From Vulcanococcus limneticus LL (GTDB lineage Bacteria > Cyanobacteriota > Cyanobacteriia > PCC-6307 > Cyanobiaceae), in assembly GCF_002252705.1 (NCBI RefSeq), contig NZ_NQLA01000014.1, forward strand, positions 1 through 62,170: 62,170 nucleotides of DNA, written 5' to 3'. Numbering within the stretch: position 1 is the first letter of the stretch; each line of letters begins with the position of its first letter. Below the pieces are notes generated by a model. The model worked only from the letters and a program-made list of their open reading frames with translations, was not told the DNA's origin and did no database searches. Made by a program: the position numbers and the translations under genes. Positions 56,936-62,170 of the stretch are shown here, piece by piece.

Positions 56936-59895
56936 GCCAAGGGCAGCAGCGGGGAGATCGGAAGCGTCGGCCCCGGGTGGGATGGTGCCGGCGGCCGTCT
57001 GCGGCGGCGCACCACCAGCTTGCGCAGTTCCTCGGCCAGTAGCACCACCACAGGAGCCAGGGCCAGCCAGCCCAGCAGCTCAGGCGGGAAGGGCGCCAGC
57101 TGGAAGGCCGCCGCCAGGGCGGGCAGACCCAGCAGCAGACCAAAGGCCAGCGGCTCGCTCACGAAGCCCAGCCACAGCAGCAGATTGCTGAACAACGGCA
57201 ACTGGAGCACCGAGCGCCACTCGGAGCGACACGCCATCAGGTTGCCCATCTGGGCCGCCACGATCACCCCCAGTGTGACCGCCGAGGCCTGCTGCTGGAT
57301 CGCCACCACCTCGGCCCCGGCGCTGTGGTGCAGCAGGGCAGGGGCCAGCTGGCGCAGCTCGGCCAGGTCGATGCCGTAATGGCGCCAGGTGAGCAGATAG
57401 CCGCCCATGGCCAGGATCCCCTCGACCGGCCCGAGGAACAGATAAGCCCGCAGCAGCAACGGCCGGTTCATCAGGGCCTCGCCGGGTCGCCGGGGCGGCA
57501 CCTCCATCGTGTCCGGGCCGGGCGGCTCGGCCCCCAGCCCCAGGGCCGGCAGCAGATCGGTGCCCAGGTCCACCGCCAGGATCTGCAGCACCGTGAGGGC
57601 CGCCGGGATGCGCAGCAGCAGCATCGCCAGGAATGGGGCCAGCTCCGGCACGTTCGAAGCCAGGATGTAGGTGATGAACTTGCGGATGTTCTGGTAGACG
57701 GCCCGGCCATGGCGCACCGCGCTCACGATCGTGGCGAAGTTGTCGTCCACGAGCACGATGTCTGCGGCCTCGCGAGCCACATCGGTGCCGTTGCGGCCCA
57801 TGGCCAGCCCCACGTCCGCCGCCCGTAGGGCCGGGGCATCGTTGACGCCGTCGCCGGTGACGGCCACCACCTCACCGAGTGCCTTGTAGGCCTGCACCAG
57901 CCGCAGCTTCTGCTCCGGAGCCATGCGGGCGAACACCAGGCGCGAGCGGAACTTGATCACCTGACGCAGCTGCACGTCGCTGAGGCGGTCCAGGTCGTCG
58001 CCGCTTATCACCCGCACCGGATCAGCCATGGCCGCGTGCAGCCCGTTGGGGTGGGTCCCGGTGGTGTGGGAGCCCAGGCCGTCGTCGGGCGGGGGATCCA
58101 GCAGGCCGATCTGGCGGGCGATCGCCTCGGCGGTGAGGCCGTAGTCGCCCGTCACCATCGTGACCTTGATGCGGGCCCGGTGGCAGGCGGCAATGGCCTC
58201 GCCCACCCCGTGGCGCGGCGGGTCATAGAGCCCCACCAGGCCCACGAACACCAGGTTCTCTTCCAGCAGCGCCGCGGCCGGGTCCAGGGGCCGGCTGGCC
58301 ACCGCCAGCACCCGCATGCCCAGGCGGGCCATGTGGTCGTTGGCGGCCAGCACCGCCGCCCGCTCCGGGCTGCCCAGCAGGGCCAGCGCCCCGGGGCCAC
58401 CGGAGCCCGCCGGATCCAGCCAGCGGTCACAGCGGGCCAGCACCTCCAAAGGCGCCCCCTTGGTGATCGCCAGCCGGTCGGGGCCGGCGGGCCAGCGGGG
58501 ATCGCCCCGCCAGTCGAGCAGCACACTCATCAGCCGCCGCTCTGAATCAAAGGGCAGCTCCTGCAGCCGCGGCAGCCGCCGCAGCTCCGCCTCCAGATCC
58601 AGACCCGCTCCCACCGCCGCCAGCAGCAGGGCCGTCTCGGTGGGATCGCCCACCGCCCGCCAGGGCTCCGTGGCGCGGCCATGGCGTTCAAGGCGGGCAT
58701 TGGAGCAGAGGGCTGCCCCCAGCAGCAGCAGGTCGGTGCCGCCCGAGGCAAGGGCACTGGGAACGGAGCCGCTCGAGGTGGAGCCGCCCGGAAGGGAACC
58801 GCCAGCTCTGGCGGCCAGGATCGGCTCGGGGCCATCCCCCGGCCGCCAGGTCGCCCGCAGGGCCATGGCATTGGCGGTCAGTGTGCCGGTCTTGTCCGTG
58901 CAGACCACGCTCACGGCCCCCAGGGTCTCCACCGCCGAGAGGCGCCGCACCAGGGCGTTCTCCTCGGCCATGCGCCGCACCGCCAGGGCGAGGGCCAGGG
59001 TGACCGTGGGCAGCAGCCCCTCCGGCACGTTGGCCACGATGATGCCGATGGCGAACACCAGGCTCTCGACAGGCCCCATCCCCACGAACAGCAGGCTGGC
59101 GGCGAAGGTGAGGGCCCCCATCGACAGGGCGATCGTGGTGATCGTGCGCACGATCCGGCCCACCTGCAGCTCCAGGGTGCTGGGGGAGCGCACCGTACTG
59201 GCGGTGAGATGGGCCACCTGGCCGAACTCGGTCTCGGCCCCGGTGGCATAGACGAGGGCGGTGGCACGCCCGGCGGCCACGGTTGTACCGGCCGGCAACA
59301 GGTTGGTGGCCTCGGAGGTCTTGAGCCGCTGGGTCAGGGGCTCAGGGCTGCGGGCCACCGGCAGCGACTCGCCCGTGAGCACCGCCACATCCAGATAGAG
59401 CTGAACGGCCCGCAGCACCCGGCAGTCGGCGGGCACATGGTCGCCCTCCTCCAGCTCGATCACATCGCCGGGCACCAGCTGATCGGCCGCCAGCTCCTTC
59501 AGGCTGCCGTCGCGCCAGATCCGCACCCGCCGCGGCAGCACCTGGCTCAGGGCCGCCAGGGTGCGCTCCGCCTGGAACTCCTGCCAGAAGCTGAACACGG
59601 CATTGATCAGGATCACGCTCCAGATCGCCCAGCCCAGCTCCGGCGTGCCGGCCACGAAGGCCATGGTGCCTGCGGCCCAGAGCAGCAGGGCCATGAAGTG
59701 GCGCAGCTGGTCGGTGAACTTCAGCAGCAGCGAGCGGCGCTTGAGCTGGGGCAGCCGGTTGGCACCGAAGCGCAGCAGACGCTGCTCCGCCTCGGCCTGG
59801 CTCAGGCCCTCGGCGCCGCTGCCGAGGGTCGCGAGGGACTCCTCAAGGCTGAGGCCGGCGATCGGCCGGGAGGCAGAGAGCAGCACGCGCAGCAC
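56932..59895 (-). CDS. cation-transporting P-type ATPase (P2 type)
   Basis: A 987-residue pump. Cation_ATPase_N domain at about 15-80, the TGES loop (near residue 174), the phosphorylation motif VVCTDKTGTLTANAMALRAT (Asp near 335), and the hinge motif VAVTGDGVNDAPALRAADVG (near 685). Ten membrane helices include VANVPEGLLPTVTLALALAV (helix 4 ion site, PEGLL) and the helix 5-6 region ASNVPELAPFLAML. The PEGL motif fits Ca2+ or Na+/K+-type P2 pumps; which ion is not settled. It starts at GTG and is coupled to the phosphoribosyltransferase downstream. Confidence 0.88.
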   Translation of the reverse strand: MLRVLLSASRPIAGLSLEESLATLGSGAEGLSQAEAEQRLLRFGANRLPQLKRRSLLLKFTDQLRHFMALLLWAAGTMAFVAGTPELGWAIWSVILINAVFSFWQEFQAERTLAALSQVLPRRVRIWRDGSLKELAADQLVPGDVIELEEGDHVPADCRVLRAVQLYLDVAVLTGESLPVARSPEPLTQRLKTSEATNLLPAGTTVAAGRATALVYATGAETEFGQVAHLTASTVRSPSTLELQVGRIVRTITTIALSMGALTFAASLLFVGMGPVESLVFAIGIIVANVPEGLLPTVTLALALAVRRMAEENALVRRLSAVETLGAVSVVCTDKTGTLTANAMALRATWRPGDGPEPILAARAGGSLPGGSTSSGSVPSALASGGTDLLLLGAALCSNARLERHGRATEPWRAVGDPTETALLLAAVGAGLDLEAELRRLPRLQELPFDSERRLMSVLLDWRGDPRWPAGPDRLAITKGAPLEVLARCDRWLDPAGSGGPGALALLGSPERAAVLAANDHMARLGMRVLAVASRPLDPAAALLEENLVFVGLVGLYDPPRHGVGEAIAACHRARIKVTMVTGDYGLTAEAIARQIGLLDPPPDDGLGSHTTGTHPNGLHAAMADPVRVISGDDLDRLSDVQLRQVIKFRSRLVFARMAPEQKLRLVQAYKALGEVVAVTGDGVNDAPALRAADVGLAMGRNGTDVAREAADIVLVDDNFATIVSAVRHGRAVYQNIRKFITYILASNVPELAPFLAMLLLRIPAALTVLQILAVDLGTDLLPALGLGAEPPGPDTMEVPPRRPGEALMNRPLLLRAYLFLGPVEGILAMGGYLLTWRHYGIDLAELRQLAPALLHHSAGAEVVAIQQQASAVTLGVIVAAQMGNLMACRSEWRSVLQLPLFSNLLLWLGFVSEPLAFGLLLGLPALAAAFQLAPFPPELLGWLALAPVVVLLAEELRKLVVRRRRRPPAPSHPGPTLPISPLLPLA

Positions 59896-60003
59896 CGGCC
59901 CGGGCCCTGACCGTAGTCAGGATCTCTGGGAGCTGCAGGTAGCGGACCAGGAAGCGGGCGTAGCGTTCAACCTCTTGTTCCAGCGGCCCAGGGCCGCTGT
60001 GCC

Positions 60004-61881
60004 ATGGCCCGATCCCTCTTCGGCCGCTTCAAAAAGGCCCTGGTGGGGGCGCCGCTGCCCACCAGCGCCCACGCCGAGGAGCGACTGACCAACGCCGAGG
60101 CCCTGGCGATCCTCAGCTCGGATGCCCTCTCCTCGGTGGCCTACGCCACCCAGGAGATCGTGCTGGTGCTGGGCATGGCCGGCGCCGCAGGCCTGGGCTT
60201 CACCCTGCCGATCACCGGCCTGATCATCGCCCTGATGGTGATCGTGGCCATCAGCTACCGGCAGACGATCAAGGCCTATCCCCATGGGGGCGGCTCCTAC
60301 CGGGTGTCCCATGAAAATCTGGGCGACCTGCCGGGCCTGGTGGCCGGGGCCTCCCTCTCGATCGACTATGTGCTCACCGTGGCGGTGAGCACCGCGGCCG
60401 GCATCGCCGCACTCACCTCCTATCTGCCCGCCCTGGATGCGTTCCGCGTGCCGCTCTGCCTGGCGGCCATCGCTGTGCTGATGGTGGCCAACCTGCGCGG
60501 GGTGCGCTCCAGCGCCCAGATCCTCAGCGCCCCCACCTTCATCTTCATGGGCACCGTGCTCACCCTGGTGGTGGCGGGTGGCCTCAAGCTGCTCCAGGGC
60601 GACCTGGCCGCCCTGCCGGCGCTGGAACAGAACCTGCGCATGACCGAGGAACACGGCGGCCAGCTGGCGGCGGTGGGGGGAGTGCTGCTGATGCGGGCCT
60701 TCAGTTCCGGCTGCGCCGCCCTCACCGGCATCGAGGCCATCAGCGACTCGGTGATGGCCTTCAAACCGATCGAGTGGCGCAACGCCCGGCGCGTGCTGAC
60801 CGTGATGGTGCTGCTGCTGGCCACGATGTTCGGCGGGATCAGCGTGCTGGCTCACCAGCTGGGCACGGTCTACCGGGAGAACGGGCCCACCCTGCTCTAC
60901 CAGCTGGGCCAGCAGGTGTTCGGCAACGGGCCCCTGCTGCTGCTGCTGCAGCTCTCCACCCTGCTGATCCTGCTGCTGGCAGCCAACACCGCCTATGCCG
61001 ACTTCCCGCGACTGGCCAACTTCCTCGCCCAGGACGGCTACCTGCCCCGCCAGCTCACCTCCCTGGGGGACCGGCTGGTGTTCAGCAACGGCATCCTGGC
61101 CCTGAGCGGCTTTGCGGGCCTGCTGCTGGTCATCTTCGGCGGCAGTGTGACCCGCCTGATCCCCCTGTATGCCGTGGGGGTGTTCCTGAGCTTCACCCTC
61201 TCCCAGGCCGGAATGGTGGTGCACTGGTGGCGGGAGCAGGGCCGGGGCTGGCTGGGCAAGGCCCTGGTGAACGGCTTCGGCAGCGTCGTGACCGCCGTGG
61301 TGACGGGTGTGCTGCTCTACAGCAAGTTCCTGCTGGGTGCCTGGCTGGTGGTGGTGGCGATCCCGCTGCTGGTGACCCTGTTCCTCACGATCCACCGCCA
61401 CTACCGCAGCGTGGCCCGGCGCCTGCGGCTGGCCGCCGATGTGAAGCTCACCCTGCCGCCGGCGCCCTCGGAGGGCGGAGCCCCGGTGGTGGTGCTGGTG
61501 GGCCAGCTGCACCGGGGGAGCTTCGAGGCGGTGCGCTATGCCCGCACGATCGCCGGGGAGCTGGTGGCGGTTCACGTGGATCTGGGCCTGGGCAAGGCGG
61601 AGGCCTTCCGCGAACAGTGGCAGCGCCAGCTGCCGGAGATCCCCCTGGTGGTGCTGGAGTCTCCCTATCGGTCCCTGATCGATCCGGTGCTGGACTTCGT
61701 GCAGCACTTTGAGGTGGACCACCGCAAGAACCGCGACAAGTTCTGCACCGTGGTGCTGCCAGTGTTCGTGACCCGCCACCGCTGGGAAAACCTTCTCCAC
61801 AACCAGAGCACCATCGCCCTGCGGCGGGCCCTGCGGGCCCAGGGGACCCGGGTGGTGGCCACCGTGGGCTTCTACCTCTAG
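60004..61881 (+). CDS. APC-superfamily amino-acid/polyamine permease with cytosolic tail
   Basis: A 625-residue membrane protein. The first helices contain LSSDALSSVAYATQEIVLVL, and the YPHGGGSYRVSHENLGDLPG signature lies near residue 95. About twelve helices run to about 455, followed by a soluble ~165-residue C-terminal domain (APVVVLVGQLHRGSFEAVRY and later VDLGLGKAEAFREQWQRQLP) resembling a USP-like nucleotide-binding fold. Amino-acid transport is inferred. The stop at 61879-61881 directly abuts insertion-sequence DNA. Confidence 0.85.
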   Translation: MARSLFGRFKKALVGAPLPTSAHAEERLTNAEALAILSSDALSSVAYATQEIVLVLGMAGAAGLGFTLPITGLIIALMVIVAISYRQTIKAYPHGGGSYRVSHENLGDLPGLVAGASLSIDYVLTVAVSTAAGIAALTSYLPALDAFRVPLCLAAIAVLMVANLRGVRSSAQILSAPTFIFMGTVLTLVVAGGLKLLQGDLAALPALEQNLRMTEEHGGQLAAVGGVLLMRAFSSGCAALTGIEAISDSVMAFKPIEWRNARRVLTVMVLLLATMFGGISVLAHQLGTVYRENGPTLLYQLGQQVFGNGPLLLLLQLSTLLILLLAANTAYADFPRLANFLAQDGYLPRQLTSLGDRLVFSNGILALSGFAGLLLVIFGGSVTRLIPLYAVGVFLSFTLSQAGMVVHWWREQGRGWLGKALVNGFGSVVTAVVTGVLLYSKFLLGAWLVVVAIPLLVTLFLTIHRHYRSVARRLRLAADVKLTLPPAPSEGGAPVVVLVGQLHRGSFEAVRYARTIAGELVAVHVDLGLGKAEAFREQWQRQLPEIPLVVLESPYRSLIDPVLDFVQHFEVDHRKNRDKFCTVVLPVFVTRHRWENLLHNQSTIALRRALRAQGTRVVATVGFYL

Positions 61882-62170
61882 GAGGCTGCTGAAATAGCCG
61901 CCAACCCGAGCCCATCTATGACGGATTGGGCTGCGTGGGCTTGCTCCAGTCCCCCTCGCAAGGCTGGTCGCCGCATCGGGAGGTGATCGTTGCCGCCCGT
62001 ACAGATACCCAGCCGGCTGACCACTTCTGAGTGCCCGGCTCCGTGTGGTTCATGCCAACGCCTCCCGTGGAGCGAGCAGGTTGGCCAGGCGGATCAGGTT
62101 GTAGGCCACCACATGCAACCGGAACACCGCTCCGACCCGGGTGCGGCCTCTGGCCTTGAGCTGCCGCAAC
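61882..62170 (-). mobile_element. insertion sequence, one end, continuing beyond the window
   Basis: From just after the permease stop the sequence changes character: a putative terminal region GAGGCTGCTGAAATAGCCGC, a short inverted repeat AGCCCA/TGGGCT, and then the 3' end of a transposase gene on the minus strand. The exact terminus and target duplication cannot be set without the other end. Confidence 0.6.
62050..62170 (-). CDS. DDE transposase, C-terminal fragment (IS4/IS5-like)
   Basis: The visible 39 residues, LRQLKARGRTRVGAVFRLHV then VAYNLIRLANLLAPREALA, match the usual tail of DDE transposases of the IS4/IS5 group (RGR..VG..F.L...AYNL.RL..LL). The rest of the gene lies outside the window. 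Confidence 0.7.
   Translation of the reverse strand, partial: LRQLKARGRTRVGAVFRLHVVAYNLIRLANLLAPREALA

Noticed and set aside
59917-61800. 627-codon minus-strand frame opposite the APC permease
   Set aside because: His/Gln-rich antisense shadow; permease motifs are unambiguous on the plus strand.

Overview
The window is a GC-rich, gene-dense piece of a cyanobacterial chromosome, most likely from the Synechococcus/Cyanobium (picocyanobacterial) lineage. The evidence is a phycocyanin cpcB-cpcA pair, an SLH-domain outer-membrane porin of the cyanobacterial type, cyanobacterial families such as DUF4912, DUF2808 and the PGM1-related ATP-grasp ligase, a fused PyrF-PyrE, and short overlapping gene junctions. 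No phycoerythrin, rRNA or tRNA genes were recognised. Both ends look rearranged: an SLC13-type permease lacks its C-terminus at the left, and an insertion sequence with the 3' end of a DDE transposase lies at the right.

Layout. 0-6.3 kb holds membrane transporters and small membrane proteins (SLC13, TerC, DUF202, CadD, SPFH). 6.3-8.4 kb holds a free-standing hairpin unit resembling the sRNA Yfr1, followed by a porin whose ribosome-binding site can pair with it. 8.6-25.2 kb is a sulfur-themed region: cysT-cysW, sbpA, two Rrf2 regulators, a short Crp-family regulator resembling CysR, a periplasmic rhodanese, two more rhodanese-like proteins, a membrane-anchored sulfonate-type binding protein, metY-metX, a second CadD exporter and a chromate transporter. 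The ATPase CysA is not in the window. A class II glutamine amidotransferase and a beta-carbonic anhydrase are interspersed.

25.3-31.7 kb holds cpcBA, isolated from linker and lyase genes and preceded by a repeat-rich leader, then a four-gene amino-acid ABC transporter operon and a GAP-family membrane protein. 32-37 kb holds pyrC and pyrF-pyrE around an Na+/H+ antiporter and a FIST-domain remnant. 37.3-43.1 kb holds succinate dehydrogenase, with sdhB separated from sdhA-sdhC by an oppositely transcribed PAS protein and GGDEF-EAL pair. 43-62 kb is mostly housekeeping and conserved hypothetical genes: ATP-grasp ligase, peptide deformylase, USP, PilZ, ParB-like, SnoaL-like, methyltransferase, NCS2-type permease, DUF2808, DedA, GST, DUF4912, phosphoribosyltransferase overlapping a P-type ATPase, and an APC permease.

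The most distinctive signals are the Yfr1-like RNA beside a porin with a matching 9-bp target at its start codon, the clustering of sulfur uptake, sensing and thiosulfate genes with a chromate transporter, the alternating CATTGCC boxes and the 22-bp perfect palindrome upstream of cpcB, and the split succinate dehydrogenase locus. Database searches were not possible, so family calls rest on motifs and resemblance.
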